A DNA stretch of 64,000 nucleotides from an uncultured Eubacteriales bacterium (GCA_900549225.1 URNP01000001.1:61566-125565), one strand, 5' to 3'. Shown: positions 43,137 through 52,901, numbered from the stretch's first letter. Made by a program: numbers and translations. The notes: generated by a model not told the origin, from the letters alone.

Positions 43137-43736
43137 ATGGCACGAAAATCACGCTTTGACGGCGGCACGAAAAACAAAATGATCGAAGTCGGCACAAAGT
43201 TGTTTTTTGAAAACGGATTCGACGGCACGAGCATACGCAACATTGCAGACGAAGTGGGGTGCGAAGTCGGGTTGTTCTACTATTATTACAAGAGCAAAGA
43301 CGACTTGTTTTCGGATATTCTAGAGCACTTTTTCGAACCGTACAAGAAAGATTTTCAAGCGATCGTGGACGGCATAAGAGAGAACAACGACAGAGCGCTT
43401 GAAAGATTTTTTAAGTATATGCACGTCGAAGTACGCGATTTCAGAGCAAAGTACGAGGGCAATATGCACCGCACGGTCAGATGGGCAATCAGAGAGCAAG
43501 CGCTCACGGTTATCGAGCCGTACATAGAGCAAATCGTCGATATACTCGTTCAAAACGGAGCAAATCCGCCTATGCAGCCGAGGCTTACCGCCGTATTTCT
43601 TGCGCACGGAGTCGGAAGCGTGATTTTGCACGAGGATGCGGATTGGGTTGATGAGGTTACTCCGCAATTGAGAAGAACCGTCAATTTCGTGACGGGAATT
43701 CCCGAAAATAAACAAAAAGAAATGTTTGGAGAATGA
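43137..43736 (+). CDS. TetR-family transcriptional regulator
   Basis: 199 residues. The N-terminal HTH (ARKSRFDGGTKNKMIEVGTKLFFENGFDG, then TSIRNIADEVGCEVGLFYYYYKSKDDLF) is a textbook TetR_N domain at about 10-56; the C-terminal helices form the ligand and dimer domain. GCGAGG lies 6 nt before ATG 43137. It is the first gene of an operon with an ABC exporter, so it probably represses the operon until a drug-like ligand binds. Direct repeats around its promoter are the likely operator. Confidence 0.93.
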   Translation: MARKSRFDGGTKNKMIEVGTKLFFENGFDGTSIRNIADEVGCEVGLFYYYYKSKDDLFSDILEHFFEPYKKDFQAIVDGIRENNDRALERFFKYMHVEVRDFRAKYEGNMHRTVRWAIREQALTVIEPYIEQIVDILVQNGANPPMQPRLTAVFLAHGVGSVILHEDADWVDEVTPQLRRTVNFVTGIPENKQKEMFGE

Positions 43737-43746
43737 GGATAAATAT

Positions 43747-44658
43747 ATGAGAAACATTATTGAAATCGAAAATTTGGATAAGAGTTTTCAGGACGTTCAC
43801 GCAGTAAACGACTTGTCGCTTTGCGTAAAAGAAGGCGAATTGTTTGCGTTTTTGGGAGTAAACGGGGCGGGTAAATCGACCACTATATCAATAATGTGCG
43901 GTATGCTCGCAAAAGATTCGGGCAAGGTCTATATCGACGGAAAGGACGTGGACGGCGATATGCGAGAGATTGCAAAAGAACTCGGCGTCGTGTTTCAAAA
44001 CTCCGTTCTTGACGAAAAACTCAGCGTGAAGGACAATCTTTTGTCGCGCGCAAGCCTTTACGGCATCACGGGCAAAGCCGCAAAGGACAGGATCAGCGAA
44101 CTTGCAAAGTTGTTGGACTTTGAGGATATTCTCGGTCGCACTTTCGGAAAATTGTCGGGCGGACAAAGGAGAAGAGTCGACGTTGCGCGCGCGCTTTTGC
44201 ACAAACCGAAAATTCTCATACTCGACGAGCCGACGACGGGACTCGATCCCGAAGCGAGAAAAACGTTGTGGAGCGTCGTCACTTCGCTTAGAAAAAACGA
44301 GAATATGACGGTGTTTTTGACAACGCACTATATGGAAGAAGCCGCAGACGCGGATTACGTGGTGATTCTCGACAGCGGAAAGATTTCCGCCAAGGGCACG
44401 CCTCTCGAACTCAAAAACGCTTATACGGGTGATTTCGTGACCATATACAACGCGGACGAGAGTGCCGTCAGGGCGCTCGGACTGCCGTGCGAAAACATAC
44501 GAGATGCAATCAGGGTTGCCGTCAAGGATACCGCTCAGGCACGCGACCTTATCTTGAACAATCCGCAGTTGTTTTCCGATTTTGAAATCACAAAAGGCAA
44601 AATGGACGACGTGTTTCTTGCCGTTACGGGCAAAAAACTCGAAGGAGGCGCACAATGA
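43747..44658 (+). CDS. ABC transporter ATP-binding protein (drug-export type)
   Basis: 303 residues. Walker A is GVNGAGKST (about 36-44), the signature LSGGQRRRVDVARAL (from about 135), Walker B ILILDEPTTGLDPE and the H-loop TTHYMEEA. The DrrA/NatA-like layout with an extra C-terminal domain fits exporters with ABC-2 permeases. It starts 10 nt after the TetR gene; an upstream ATG at 43726 overlapping tetR is also open, but GAGGAT favours 43747. It overlaps the permease gene by 4 nt. The substrate is unknown. Confidence 0.94.
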   Translation: MRNIIEIENLDKSFQDVHAVNDLSLCVKEGELFAFLGVNGAGKSTTISIMCGMLAKDSGKVYIDGKDVDGDMREIAKELGVVFQNSVLDEKLSVKDNLLSRASLYGITGKAAKDRISELAKLLDFEDILGRTFGKLSGGQRRRVDVARALLHKPKILILDEPTTGLDPEARKTLWSVVTSLRKNENMTVFLTTHYMEEAADADYVVILDSGKISAKGTPLELKNAYTGDFVTIYNADESAVRALGLPCENIRDAIRVAVKDTAQARDLILNNPQLFSDFEITKGKMDDVFLAVTGKKLEGGAQ

Positions 44659-45608
44659 AAACGTTTTTTGCACTCACGAAACGAAATATCAAAATCTTCT
44701 TCAAAGACAAAGGAATGTTTTTCACTTCGCTTATCACGCCTGTGATCCTTCTCGTCTTGTACGTCACGTTCCTTGCAAAAGTATACAGAGAATCTTTCGC
44801 ATCGGCGCTTCCCGACGGGGTCAGCGTTCCCGAAAAACTCATCAACGGAATGGTTGCGGGAGAGTTGGTTTCATCGCTTTTGGCGGTGTGTTGCGTCACG
44901 GTTGCGTTCTGCTCTAACCTTTTGATGGTCAACGACAAAATCACGGGAGCGAGAAAAGATTTTCTCATCTCTCCGACGAAAAAATCCACGATAGCGGCGG
45001 CTTATTTTTCGGGCTCGTTGCTTACGACGCTCATCGTGACGTACGTTGCGACTGCGGCTTGCCTCGTATACGTTGCGGTGCAAGGGTGGTATATGTCGGT
45101 GGGAGACGTATTCCTTTTGCTTGCCGACGTATTTATCGTCACGTCGTTCGGTACGGCGTTGTCGAGCGTGGTGAACGTGTTTTTGAAAACGCAAGGACAA
45201 GCGTCGGGCGTCGGCACGATAGTTTCGGCAGGTTACGGTTTCATCTGCGGCGCATATATGCCGATATCCTCATTTGGCAAAGGGCTGCAAAATTTCATAT
45301 CGTTGCTCCCGGGCACTTACGGCACGGCTCTTATGCGTAACCACGCTTTGAGAGGCGTGTATGAGGAAATGTCCGAGCAAGGTTTCCCGAGAGATGTGGT
45401 CGAGGCAATCAAGGACAGCGTCGATTGCAATCTGTATTTCTTCGGCGACAAGGTGAGCCAAGGCGCAATGTACGGCGTGATGACGGGCGCAATCGTTGTT
45501 TTCGTTGCGGCATACGTGCTTATAAATCTCTATCAAAGCAAAGCGCACAAATCGTTTGAGGACGTCGTGAAAAAGAAGAAAATCAAACGCAACGAGAAAG
45601 AGAATTGA
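44655..45608 (+). CDS. ABC-2 type permease
   Basis: 317 residues with six hydrophobic helices (about 20-42, 72-95, 115-145, 150-175, 185-210, 275-298). The N-terminal FFALTKRNIKIFFKDKGMFFTSLITPVILLV segment is typical of ABC-2 (DrrB-like) permeases. A hydrophilic loop lies between helices 5 and 6. It pairs with the ATPase encoded immediately before, which it overlaps by 4 nt (ATGA), and AAGGAGG lies within that gene's end. Together they should form an exporter for a hydrophobic compound or a lipid. Confidence 0.92.
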   Translation: MKTFFALTKRNIKIFFKDKGMFFTSLITPVILLVLYVTFLAKVYRESFASALPDGVSVPEKLINGMVAGELVSSLLAVCCVTVAFCSNLLMVNDKITGARKDFLISPTKKSTIAAAYFSGSLLTTLIVTYVATAACLVYVAVQGWYMSVGDVFLLLADVFIVTSFGTALSSVVNVFLKTQGQASGVGTIVSAGYGFICGAYMPISSFGKGLQNFISLLPGTYGTALMRNHALRGVYEEMSEQGFPRDVVEAIKDSVDCNLYFFGDKVSQGAMYGVMTGAIVVFVAAYVLINLYQSKAHKSFEDVVKKKKIKRNEKEN

Positions 45609-45613
45609 AAACG

Positions 45614-46274
45614 ATGGGAAAGAAGAAAATTGACCTGCAAAACTATTACAGAAAGGGCGTATATCGTCACTTTTCACAGGATTGCAAATGCTCGATTTCA
45701 ATGACAGCGCGCATTGACGTCACCGATCTCGTGAGAGTGTCGAAAAGCACAGGGCGCAAGTTTTATAAACTTTCTGTATCTCGTGTGCAAAACGCTCAAC
45801 TCGCGCGACGACTACAAAATGGTTTACGATTGGAAGAGCGAAGAACTTTTTTGTTACGACAAAATCAATCCCACGCAATACGTGTTTCACGACGATACCG
45901 AAACGTGCACTCCCGTTTATACGACGTATTTCGAGGATTACGAAGAGTTTTATAGTGAATGTAAAAACGATATCGAGCGCGCAAAACAGACGAGAGAATA
46001 TGTGTTGGATACGGAAAATCATCCCAACTGGTTCGACGCGTCGTTTTTGCCGTGGGTGAGTTACGATTCTATGAATGTTGAACTCCCCGACGGGCATCTG
46101 TACTTCCAACCCATAGTCAATTGGGGCAAGTATCGCGAGGAAAACGGCAAAATCGTTTTGCCGCTTACGATACGTCTGAATCATGCAATCGCGGACGGAT
46201 ATCTGCTGTCAACGGCGTATAGGATTCTTGAAGACGAGATTGAAAAATTCTGCAAAGAGAGGGTTAGAATATGA
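45614..46274 (+). pseudogene. Chloramphenicol acetyltransferase-like gene with a frameshift
   Basis: Two frames together spell one CAT-like protein. The first (from ATG 45614) gives YYRKGVYRHFSQDCKCSIS, then ARIDVTDLV and GRKFYK. At 45770 the homology moves to another frame, FLYLVCKTLNSRDDYKMVYD, and continues through FHDDTETCTPVYTTYF and PWVSYDSMNVEL to the active-site His in NHAIADGYL, with stop at 46274. Compared with CAT (KFYPTLIYLVTRVVN), two bases seem lost or one gained after AAGTTTTATAAA. As read, it makes no full acetyltransferase unless there is a sequencing error or ribosomal slippage. It sits directly behind the ABC exporter and overlaps the next gene by 4 nt, so the operon looks like a drug-response set. 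Confidence 0.85.
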
Positions 46275-46645
46275 AAAAATGGTTTGACGAAGAGTATAAG
46301 TTCGAGATTGAAACGATAGGTTTTTTGAGGGGGGATAAGACGGAATACTACTGCCGCAACGGCGAGCAGATCGGGGACAAATACGAATGTACCTACGGTT
46401 GCCCCGTCAACGCGCAAGGTTACGGCATTTGCAGCAAGACTATGACGATGCTCTATCCGATTATGGAAGCGGTCAGAAGCGGCGGCGATTTGCGAAAAGT
46501 CGGCGGCGAGGACAAATACGTCAAGACTATCGTTTGTCCCGACGGTTGCGTTATGTTCAGACTCACCGCAACTCCTCTCGGCAACGAAAACTTTTTTGAA
46601 GGCAAGTTTTACGAGGACAAATCGAGCGATAGAAGCGACAAATAA
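46271..46645 (+). CDS. TIGR04076-family protein
   Basis: 124 residues. The second half (CSKTMTMLYPIMEAVRSGGDLRKVGGEDKYVKTIVCPDGCVMFRL) matches the TIGR04076 family of small cysteine-containing proteins of anaerobes, whose function is not known. Conserved cysteines appear in CTYGCP, ICSK and VCPDGCV. It overlaps the end of the CAT-like pseudogene (ATGA), so it was translationally coupled to it. No membrane segment. Confidence 0.78.
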   Translation: MKKWFDEEYKFEIETIGFLRGDKTEYYCRNGEQIGDKYECTYGCPVNAQGYGICSKTMTMLYPIMEAVRSGGDLRKVGGEDKYVKTIVCPDGCVMFRLTATPLGNENFFEGKFYEDKSSDRSDK

Positions 46646-46727
46646 TCGCGAAGTTGATATTGGCGTTTATCAAACAAGCGCCTTTAAGAATATTGTCACG
46701 GCGTATATATGCGCAAAGGAGGATATT

Positions 46728-48167
46728 ATGAGGAGAATTCGTACGCTCGGTTTTATTATGATAGTTGCTGTGGTGCTGTGTGTGGCACTGGCTTTTTGCG
46801 CTTGCGATAAAGACGACGAGCCTAATGACGTTGAAGAAGTCCCTGATTTTCGCATTGAGGATTATGCTTATTTTGAATTGGGTGCGGGCTATGCTGAAAG
46901 CAATAAAATCGTAATCAAAAAGATCAAGGACGAGTACAAAGATACCGTTACCGACATGGTTATTCCCGATACGTGCACGAGCATATACGGTGGAGCGTTC
47001 GAGGAAATGAAAAATCTGCGTAAAGTTACTATTCCTAACGTCAGAATGGGAATCGGTGTTTTTCAGAATTGTACGAAACTTAACGAGATCGTTTTTTCCG
47101 ACGACGTGGAATGGATTTCGGAAAAATGTTTTGCGGGTTGTTCTTCACTTGAGAATGTAGTATTGCCGCCTGCATTGAAAGGTATTTCTGCAGATTCATT
47201 TAGCGGTACTTCGTGGTTTAACTCTCAACCTGACGGTATAGTGTATATTGGAAATATTGCATATGCTTATAAAGGGGATATGCCAAAAGATACGACGATT
47301 ACGTTTAGGGATGGAACGAAGGTCATTGCCGATTGGTTTTTTAGATTCTGTAACGAGGTGGTGGAAGTTATTATGCCCGATAGCGTTGAGTTTATCGGAA
47401 TAGACTTATTTACCGGTTGTGAAAAACTAAGAAATGTTAGATTTAGCGAAAATATAACGCACGCAACGCGTTTTTTCAATTGCCCTTCAATAAGAGAAGT
47501 TGTGTTCCCTGATAAAGTTGAAACATTGTATTCAAACACTTTTTACAATTGCGTTAGTCTTATGAGCGTAACAATCGGAAAAAATTATAAGAAAACAATT
47601 ATCGGTTGGTTTGAGCCGGTTGTTCAGCACTGTCCGAGACTTGTGCAAATTTATAATAGGTCGAACGGAGAGATAGAGTCTCTTAGTTATTGCGACGGTA
47701 TATATTTCTATTCTAAAGAAGGAGAAGGTAAACTTGTAGAAACAGAGAAAGATACGTATTACCTTATACAAGGGCAGGAAAAGCGTTTCGTTGGTTATTT
47801 TGGTGATGAAATAGAGACATTTTCCCTTGATGCCGACACCACGGAAGTAACGCGCGGGGCGTTTTATGATTCAAAAGTAAAGCATGTTATTTTGCCCGAA
47901 GGAGTGAAAAAGATAGGCGAATTCGCGTTTGGAGGAGATAGTTTGGTCGAAACGATTACGATGCCTTCGTCAATAGAGGAAGTTGATTATCTAACTTTTG
48001 AAGATTTTTTTTACGAGTCGTTTGAAGACCCTCGTGTGTTCACCGTTTATTATGATGGCACAATGGCACAATGGGACGCAGTAGTAAAATTTGAATATCA
48101 AATGTCTTCCCGTGTTATTTGCAAAGACGGCACGATATCATTGAATAAGGAATGTGTGCCTTTTTAA
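46728..48167 (+). CDS. BspA-type leucine-rich-repeat lipoprotein
   Basis: 479 residues. The signal helix ends in the lipobox FCAC (Cys near 26). From about residue 75 the LRR_5 (BspA/TpLRR) repeats follow with the recurring pattern: TDMVIPDTCTSIYGGAFEEM, NLRKVTIPNV, LNEIVFSDDVEWISEKCF, VEVIMPDSVEFIG and KHVILPEGVKKIGEFAF. Such proteins lie on the surface and bind host or matrix proteins in gut and oral bacteria. Start at 46728 with AAAGGAGG 7 nt upstream. The later part of the gene is more AT-rich than the flanks. Confidence 0.92.
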   Translation: MRRIRTLGFIMIVAVVLCVALAFCACDKDDEPNDVEEVPDFRIEDYAYFELGAGYAESNKIVIKKIKDEYKDTVTDMVIPDTCTSIYGGAFEEMKNLRKVTIPNVRMGIGVFQNCTKLNEIVFSDDVEWISEKCFAGCSSLENVVLPPALKGISADSFSGTSWFNSQPDGIVYIGNIAYAYKGDMPKDTTITFRDGTKVIADWFFRFCNEVVEVIMPDSVEFIGIDLFTGCEKLRNVRFSENITHATRFFNCPSIREVVFPDKVETLYSNTFYNCVSLMSVTIGKNYKKTIIGWFEPVVQHCPRLVQIYNRSNGEIESLSYCDGIYFYSKEGEGKLVETEKDTYYLIQGQEKRFVGYFGDEIETFSLDADTTEVTRGAFYDSKVKHVILPEGVKKIGEFAFGGDSLVETITMPSSIEEVDYLTFEDFFYESFEDPRVFTVYYDGTMAQWDAVVKFEYQMSSRVICKDGTISLNKECVPF

Positions 48168-48203
48168 TATAAGCCATTAAAATTTGATATCTACACAAAA
48201 CGA

Positions 48204-48232
48204 AAACCCCCTCGAATTATTCGAGGGGGTTT
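48204..48232 (-). terminator. Terminator of the PFOR gene
   Basis: Perfect 13-bp stem (48204-48216 with 48220-48232), 3-nt loop, followed on the minus strand by TCGTTTTGTG. It also lies after the LRR lipoprotein and may serve both. Confidence 0.88.
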
Positions 48233-48262
48233 CAATTTCGCTAAATAGCGAAGACGGTCAGA

Positions 48263-51200
48263 TTAGTCTTTGTAAGACTCTGCTTTCTTCACGTAGAACG
48301 CACGTTTCTTTGCCGCGTCTTCTTCGTTCTTTGCAAACAAGACTTTTGCCGCATCCGGATTCATCTTCGCAAGAGAAGCGTATCTCGTTTCGTTCATAAG
48401 GAAGGCTTGATAGTCGTCCGTAGGCTCTTTGCTGTCGATTGCAAGCGGTGCTTTGTCCGTGCCGACGAGAGTCGGGTTGTAGCGGAAGAGTTGCCAATAA
48501 CCGCAGTCGACTGCCTTCTTCATTTCCATTTGAGAATTGTCCATACCGCCTTTGATGCCGTGGTTGATGCACGGTGCGTATGCGATGATGATGGACGGTC
48601 CGTGATATGCTTCAGCCTCTGCGAACGCTTTGACCACTTGGTTCATATCTGCGCCCATAGAAACTTGTGCGACGTAGACGTAGCCGTAATCCATTGCGAG
48701 AAGAGCGAGGTCTTTCTTCTTGGTGCGTTTGCCCGTTGCGGCGAATTTTGCGATTGCGCCGGTAGGAGTGGACTTGGACGCTTGTCCGCCGGTGTTGGAG
48801 TAAACTTCGGTGTCGAGAACGAGGATGTTGACGTCTTCGCCGCTTGCGAGAACGTGGTCAACGCCGTTGTAACCGATATCGTATGCCCAGCCGTCGCCAC
48901 CGACGATCCAGACGGATTTCTTGATGAGGCAATCTTTTCTTGCTTCGATGCTTTCGAGAAGTTCGAGGCTCAAACCGTTTGCTTTCTTCTTTTCTTCGGG
49001 GAGGAGTGCGAGGATTGCGTTGGTTGCTTCTTCGCTCTTTTGTGCGTCCTCTCTGTTTTCAAGCCAGTTGTTCAAAGCGGCTTTCATGTCTTCGGAGATT
49101 GCGTCGAGACCGATGAGGCTCGTGATATTGTTTGCAAGCACGTTGCGACGCGTGTCGTATGCAAGATGCATGCCGTATCCGAACTCTGCGTTGTCCTCAA
49201 ACAAGGAGTTTGCCCAAGCAGGACCGCGACCTTTGTCGTTCTTGGTGTAGGGGCAAGTCGGAGCGCTGCCGCCGTAGATGGAGGAGCAACCCGTTGCGTT
49301 TGCGATGAGCATTCTGTCGCCGAAGAGTTGGGTCATAAGTTTGACGTACGGAGTTTCACCGCAGCCTGCGCATGCGCCCGAGAACTCGAAGAGCGGCTTC
49401 TTGAACTGACTGTTCTTGACGTTGATCGATTTGAGTTCCGCAGAAGTCTCTTTGAGGCTTGCGGCGTAATCCCAGTTTTCTTCCTCTTTTGCGATTGCTT
49501 CGTCGAGGGGAACCATGGTGAGTGCTTTCTCTTTTGCAGGGCAGACAGCCACGCAGTTGGAGCAACCCGTGCAGTCGAAGGGGCTGACTTGCATACGGAA
49601 TTCGTAGCCTTTCACGCCGATTGCTGGTTTGGTTTCAAATGATTCGGGCTTGTTTGCGAGTTCCTCTGCGGTTGCGAGAGTCGGACGAATGGTTGCGTGC
49701 GGGCAAACGAGTGCGCAACGGTTGCATTGGATACATTTGTCTTTGTCCCACATAGGAACGGAAACTGCGATGCCGCGTTTTTCAAACTTGGTCGTGCCGG
49801 TGGGAACGTAACCGTTGGGATTGAATGCGGAAACGGGGAGTTTGTCGCCTTCTTGTGCGGTGATGGGTGCGATGAAGTTTTTGAAATACTCGTCGTTGGG
49901 GACGGGGAGCGGCGCAGCGCCGTTGGTCGTGGTTTCCCAACTTTGCGGATATTTGACTTCTTTGAGGTGTGCGATTGCGTTGTCCACGCAAGCGTTGTTC
50001 ATAGCGACGACCGCGTCACCTTTCTTGCCGTAAGATTTCTTGATCATTTCCTTCATATAACGCTCTGCGTCTTCGTAAGGAATGACGTTTGCGAGTTTGA
50101 AGAAAGCGGCTTGCATAACAGTGTTGACGCCCTTCTTCGTGCCGATCTCTTGGATGACTTTCAAACCGTCGAGAGTGTAGAATTTGACGTGTTTCTTTGC
50201 AATCATGTTCTTCATTGCCGCAGGAAGTTTTGCGTCCATTTCTTCAGGCTCCCATTGAGAGTTGAGAAGGAACGTGCCGCCGTCCTTGAGGTCGGAGAGC
50301 ATGTCGTAACGGAGAACGTAGGACTCGTTGTGGCAAGCCACGAAGTCAGCCTGGTCGATGAGATAGGTGCTTCTAATGGGCTTGTCGCTGAAGCGCAAGT
50401 GGGAGATAGTGATACCGCCCGACTTCTTGGAGTCGTATGCGAAGTATGCTTGTGCGTATTTGTCGGTGTGGTCGCCGATGATCTTGATGGAGTTCTTGTT
50501 TGCGCCGACCGTGCCGTCAGAGCCGAGACCGTAGAACTTGCAAGAGATTGCGCTTGCGTCGGAAGCGTCGATCTTTTCGGTGACGTTCAAGGAGTGGAAG
50601 GTGACGTCGTCGTTGATGCCGACGGTGAATCTATCCTTCTTCTCGCCGCTCATATTCTCGTAGATCGCGTTGACCATAGAGGGGTTGAATTCTTTGCTGC
50701 CGAGGCCGTAGCGACCGCAGAGCACTTCTTTTTTCACGCCTGCTTCGTTGAGAGCGGATACGACGTCGAGATAGAGAGGTTCGCCTTGTGCGCCGGGTTC
50801 TTTGGTTCTGTCCATAACCGTGATGGTCTTGACGGTTTCGGGGATAGCCTTGATAAATGCGTCTTGGGGGAACGGACGATAAAGTCTGACTTTCAAAAGA
50901 CCGACTTTGTGTCCTCTTGCGTTGAGGTAGTCAACGGTTTCTTCCACCGCTTCTGCGCCTGAACCCATGATGACGATCACGCGATCCGCGTCGGGTGCGC
51001 CGTAGTAGTCAACGAGATTGTATTTTCTTCCCGTGAGAGCGCTGACCTTGTCCATTTCCGCTTGAACGATTGCGGGAACTGCGTCGTAGAATTTGTTGCT
51101 TGCTTCTCTGTTTTGGAAGTAAATATCGGGGTTTTGAGCAGTGCCTTGTTGATGAGGATGCTCGGGGTTGAGTGCGCGAGCGCGGAATTCGTCCACTTTC

Positions 51201-51787
51201 TTGAAGTTGACGAGCGGTTTGATTTCGTCGTATTCGATCACGTCGATCTTGTCAACTTCGTGAGAGGTGCGGAAACCGTCGAAGAAGTTGAGGAAAGGAA
51301 CGCTGGATTCGATCGTCGAGAGATAGGAAACCAAAGTGAGGTCCATAACCTCTTGAACGCTGTTTGCAGCGAGCATAGCAAAACCGGTTTGACGGCACGC
51401 CATAACGTCCGAATGGTCACCGAAAATGTTGAGCGCGTGGCCTGCAACGCTTCTTGCCGATACGTTGAAGACGCAGGGGAGCAATTCGCCCGCGATCTTG
51501 TACATGTTGGGAATCATCAGCAACAAGCCTTGGCTTGCCGTGAACGTGCTCGTCAAAGCACCTGCTGCCAAAGAACCGTGAACCGCACCTGCAGCGCCTG
51601 CTTCTGATTGCATTTCGGCAATTTTAAGAACGTTGCCAAAAAGATTCTTTCTGCCTTGGCCTGCCCAGTCGTCGCAGTTTTCTGCCATCGGGGAAGACGG
51701 GGTGATAGGGTAAATAGCCGCTACGTCAGAGAAAGCGTACGCAATGTGTGCCGCAGCGGTATTGCCGTCAATGGTCATTTTTTTCAT
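48263..51787 (-). CDS. nifJ: Pyruvate:ferredoxin (flavodoxin) oxidoreductase
   Basis: 1174 residues, the single-chain homodimeric type. It converts pyruvate and CoA to acetyl-CoA and CO2 and reduces ferredoxin, the core energy step in anaerobes. Domain order: the pyrimidine-binding domain with YPITPSSPMAE near the N-terminus, transketolase-C-like and gamma domains, an EKR linker, and a ferredoxin domain with two 4Fe-4S motifs (CIQCNRCALVCP and CTGCSNCVAVCP). The C-terminal ThDP domain has the proximal-cluster motif CAGCGE and the GGDGWAYDIGYNG ThDP loop. Start at 51787 with GGAGG about 10 nt upstream, under a consensus promoter. It stands alone. Confidence 0.98.
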   Translation of the reverse strand: MKKMTIDGNTAAAHIAYAFSDVAAIYPITPSSPMAENCDDWAGQGRKNLFGNVLKIAEMQSEAGAAGAVHGSLAAGALTSTFTASQGLLLMIPNMYKIAGELLPCVFNVSARSVAGHALNIFGDHSDVMACRQTGFAMLAANSVQEVMDLTLVSYLSTIESSVPFLNFFDGFRTSHEVDKIDVIEYDEIKPLVNFKKVDEFRARALNPEHPHQQGTAQNPDIYFQNREASNKFYDAVPAIVQAEMDKVSALTGRKYNLVDYYGAPDADRVIVIMGSGAEAVEETVDYLNARGHKVGLLKVRLYRPFPQDAFIKAIPETVKTITVMDRTKEPGAQGEPLYLDVVSALNEAGVKKEVLCGRYGLGSKEFNPSMVNAIYENMSGEKKDRFTVGINDDVTFHSLNVTEKIDASDASAISCKFYGLGSDGTVGANKNSIKIIGDHTDKYAQAYFAYDSKKSGGITISHLRFSDKPIRSTYLIDQADFVACHNESYVLRYDMLSDLKDGGTFLLNSQWEPEEMDAKLPAAMKNMIAKKHVKFYTLDGLKVIQEIGTKKGVNTVMQAAFFKLANVIPYEDAERYMKEMIKKSYGKKGDAVVAMNNACVDNAIAHLKEVKYPQSWETTTNGAAPLPVPNDEYFKNFIAPITAQEGDKLPVSAFNPNGYVPTGTTKFEKRGIAVSVPMWDKDKCIQCNRCALVCPHATIRPTLATAEELANKPESFETKPAIGVKGYEFRMQVSPFDCTGCSNCVAVCPAKEKALTMVPLDEAIAKEEENWDYAASLKETSAELKSINVKNSQFKKPLFEFSGACAGCGETPYVKLMTQLFGDRMLIANATGCSSIYGGSAPTCPYTKNDKGRGPAWANSLFEDNAEFGYGMHLAYDTRRNVLANNITSLIGLDAISEDMKAALNNWLENREDAQKSEEATNAILALLPEEKKKANGLSLELLESIEARKDCLIKKSVWIVGGDGWAYDIGYNGVDHVLASGEDVNILVLDTEVYSNTGGQASKSTPTGAIAKFAATGKRTKKKDLALLAMDYGYVYVAQVSMGADMNQVVKAFAEAEAYHGPSIIIAYAPCINHGIKGGMDNSQMEMKKAVDCGYWQLFRYNPTLVGTDKAPLAIDSKEPTDDYQAFLMNETRYASLAKMNPDAAKVLFAKNEEDAAKKRAFYVKKAESYKD

Positions 51788-51871
51788 ATCGGATAGTCCT
51801 CCAAATAAATATCTTTGAGTGTTTTGCAATTTTACACGTCCACGCGAGCGCAGTGCGCGTAATCAGTAGAT

Positions 51872-51900
51872 ATTATATATTGATAAAAAATAATAGTCAA
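51872..51900 (-). promoter_or_regulatory. Promoter of the PFOR gene
   Basis: Minus strand TTGACT (51895-51900), 17-nt spacer, TATAAT (51872-51877). The leader of about 78 nt carries a small ACGCG/CGCGT hairpin before the ribosome site. Confidence 0.88.
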
Positions 51901-51910
51901 TAGATAAGAA

Positions 51911-51940
51911 AAGAATTGCCGTTGAAATTCGGCAATTCTT
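51911..51940 (-). terminator. Terminator of the small lipoprotein gene
   Basis: Perfect 11-bp stem AAGAATTGCCG/CGGCAATTCTT (51911-51921 with 51930-51940), 8-nt loop, followed on the minus strand by TTCTTATC. Confidence 0.8.
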
Positions 51941-51986
51941 TCCTTATCGAAACGTACGATACGCTCGCTTTTTTGATTCGTCATCG

Positions 51987-52790
51987 TTATCCGATATTCA
52001 CGTGTGCGGTTTTGAGGTTTCCGATAGAGGATATTTCGGCGTTGAGAGTTGCGTCCGAATAGAACTTGGCGTTTGCGAAATCCAACGTTGCTCCTCCCGT
52101 GTAGGCAGAGTACTGTTCTTGCAACGATTGAGCGTTCAGATTCTCGTCGGTGCGAACAAGCGCGTCGAAAGTCGTCGCACACTCGCCGCCGTCGTTGTGA
52201 ATACAAAACGCAACAGTTGCTACGTCGTGCTTTTTCACGTATATTGTGCATTTTTGCCAAAAATCGAAAGTGCAGGATTTATAGTTGAATCCCGTCAAAT
52301 CGATTTTCTCCGTGCATTGCTCGTCTTTGAAGAAATCGAATTGTTCGGGGATCGCGCTTTTTCCGTAAGCGGAAGCGATAAAATCGAACGAGCTCACCGT
52401 TTTCGTTCTTTCAACTGCGAGAGGATAGGTTTTGCCGTCGAGCACGAAGTTTAAGACGGGCGTTCCTTCGGGGGATTGCTTGACGTACAAAGTCGTATCG
52501 TGACGGATAGGTTCTTCGTCGTCAAACTTAAACACGCAGTTAGAATTGCGGAAAAAGCCCGTATACACGCTGTGTCCGACCGAAGAATCGCCGTTTTGCA
52601 AAGAGGTAAAATCTTGCAGAGTGACAAGCGCTCCTGCTTTTACGGCCTTTTCATATCGCACTTCTTTTCCGCCGTTCTCGGTTATAAAAGTGACGACGCA
52701 TTCGTCCGAATTTTCGTTGCAACCTGCGAAAATCGCCACGCTCAAAACGAGTATTGAAACGATAGTCAAACAAAGTATTGTCTTTTTCAT
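51987..52790 (-). CDS. Lipoprotein with InlB-like repeats
   Basis: 267 residues. The signal helix ends in the lipobox FAGC (Cys near 24). The mature protein contains repeat-like units (VVTFITENGGKEVRYEKAVKAGALV and TVAFCIHNDGGECATTFDALV) with the shape of InlB B/Flg_new surface repeats, each beginning with a V(T/A)F strand. It is likely a cell-surface adhesion or scaffold protein of unknown partner. A good ribosome site (CGGAGGA) precedes the ATG, and a consensus promoter with a 105-nt leader drives it. It lies upstream of PFOR on the same strand but is separated by its terminator. Confidence 0.82.
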   Translation of the reverse strand: MKKTILCLTIVSILVLSVAIFAGCNENSDECVVTFITENGGKEVRYEKAVKAGALVTLQDFTSLQNGDSSVGHSVYTGFFRNSNCVFKFDDEEPIRHDTTLYVKQSPEGTPVLNFVLDGKTYPLAVERTKTVSSFDFIASAYGKSAIPEQFDFFKDEQCTEKIDLTGFNYKSCTFDFWQKCTIYVKKHDVATVAFCIHNDGGECATTFDALVRTDENLNAQSLQEQYSAYTGGATLDFANAKFYSDATLNAEISSIGNLKTAHVNIG

Positions 52791-52901
52791 ATTCTCCTCC
52801 GATTATTCGTTTTAGCGTGGATTTTTACGAACGGCAAAACTCGTATAAATATTAAAAAATCAACGTTTCGGCGAGCCGTTTTCCCCGCATATCTTGTTTT
52901 T

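Noticed and set aside
48204..48232. Hairpin after the LRR lipoprotein as a copy of the purA palindrome
   Set aside because: It shares C-rich CCCCTCG/CGAGGGG words but is a simple 13-bp terminator without the 20-bp ends.
49697..50962. 421-codon plus-strand frame opposite PFOR
   Set aside because: Antisense shadow of the PFOR gene, whose protein motifs are complete on the minus strand.
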